NCBI GenBank assembly: GCA_900771045.1
Contig: CAAGMM010000001.1
Coordinates: 1-7,205 of the forward strand
Direction of reading: 5' to 3'
DNA from: Bacteroidales bacterium
GTDB taxonomy: Bacteria > Bacteroidota > Bacteroidia > Bacteroidales > F082
DNA length: 7,205 nt
The notes under the pieces are model-generated. The model searched no databases, was not told the origin of the DNA, and worked only from the letters and a program-made list of their open reading frames with translations. Made by a program: the position numbers and the translations under genes. Numbering within the stretch: the first letter of the stretch is position 1; each line of letters begins with the position of its first letter. Below, piece after piece: positions 6,910 through 7,205 of the stretch.

Positions 6910-7205
6910 ATGAAATACCCAATCGGAACCCAGACATTCAGCAAAATCATCGAAGACGGCATGACGTATGTCGATAAGACAGACCTCGTTTACCATCTTG
7001 CACAAAAAAACATCTGCTTCCTGTGCCGCCCGCGGAGGTTCGGGAAATCGCTGTTGGTATCAACGCTTGAGAGCTATTTCAAGGGTAAAAAAGAACTTTT
7101 CAAAGGTTTGAAGATTAAAGACTTGGAGAATGACTGGACGCAGTATCCGGTGTTCAGGATAGATTTCGCACAAGGCGGCTACGAGGATTCTGAAGGTTTG
7201 GAAGA
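6910..7205 (+). CDS. PF09820-type AAA-ATPase-like protein (partial, C-terminus off the right edge)
   Basis: The first 98 residues are visible and show the hallmark N-terminus of the 'AAA-ATPase-like' family (PF09820): YPIGTQTFSKIIEDGMTYVDKT (3-24), then FLCRPRRFGKSLLVSTL (37-53) in which RRFGKS is the family's Walker A-like loop with K46, then SYFKGKKELFKGLKI (55-69) and a beta strand VFRIDF (81-86). Complete members are usually over 500 residues with a C-terminal PD-(D/E)XK nuclease-like domain (PF08011), which would lie beyond the window. There is no signal peptide, so it is cytoplasmic. These genes are greatly expanded in Bacteroides, Prevotella and other anaerobes; their role is unknown, although mobile or defence-related functions have been suggested from their domain make-up. 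It is a different family from the ATPase at 1955-3232. Confidence 0.88.
   Translation, partial: MKYPIGTQTFSKIIEDGMTYVDKTDLVYHLAQKNICFLCRPRRFGKSLLVSTLESYFKGKKELFKGLKIKDLENDWTQYPVFRIDFAQGGYEDSEGLE

Overview
The window looks like a chromosomal segment from a member of the Bacteroidales (Bacteroides/Prevotella/Muribaculaceae-like). The evidence is: Bacteroidetes-type -7 elements (TATCTTTG) just upstream of two genes and no clear Shine-Dalgarno sequences; two lipoproteins, one with a Cys-Lys-Lys-Asp-Asp start typical of Bacteroidetes surface lipoproteins; an SPase I site followed by Gln (A|Q); and protein families common in this order (FISUMP-type lipoprotein, DUF4143 ATPase, PF09820 ATPase, M49 peptidase with HECLGH). 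Genus cannot be fixed from the sequence alone.

Layout. Positions 1-1685 (minus strand) hold most of a secreted M28-family zinc aminopeptidase whose C-terminus lies off the left edge. Positions 1686-1954 are a divergent intergenic region with a minus-strand -7 candidate, three 33-bp-spaced direct repeats (1824-1911), and a plus-strand -7 element (1924-1931). Positions 1955-3232 encode a complete AAA-type ATPase with a C-terminal DUF4143 / nuclease-like domain. Positions 3284-5884 encode an 866-residue lipoprotein that joins a complete dipeptidyl-peptidase III (M49) to a complete PncA-type nicotinamidase in one reading frame. Positions 6035-6718 encode a small FISUMP-domain lipoprotein. A possible hairpin terminator (6765-6807) and a weak promoter precede a second, unrelated ATPase (PF09820 type) that starts at 6910 and runs off the right edge.

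How it fits together. The M28 enzyme and the DPP III part would both act on peptides outside the cytoplasm, so part of the window is concerned with extracellular peptide breakdown. The nicotinamidase module attached to DPP III is the most unusual item: all its catalytic and metal-binding residues are present, yet it sits behind a lipoprotein signal, outside the cytoplasm where NAD salvage normally takes place. The two ATPases belong to accessory families that are scattered and multi-copy in Bacteroidales; the first has visibly more A/T-rich codon use than its neighbours and its own repeat-bearing promoter, which suggests an independently acquired unit.
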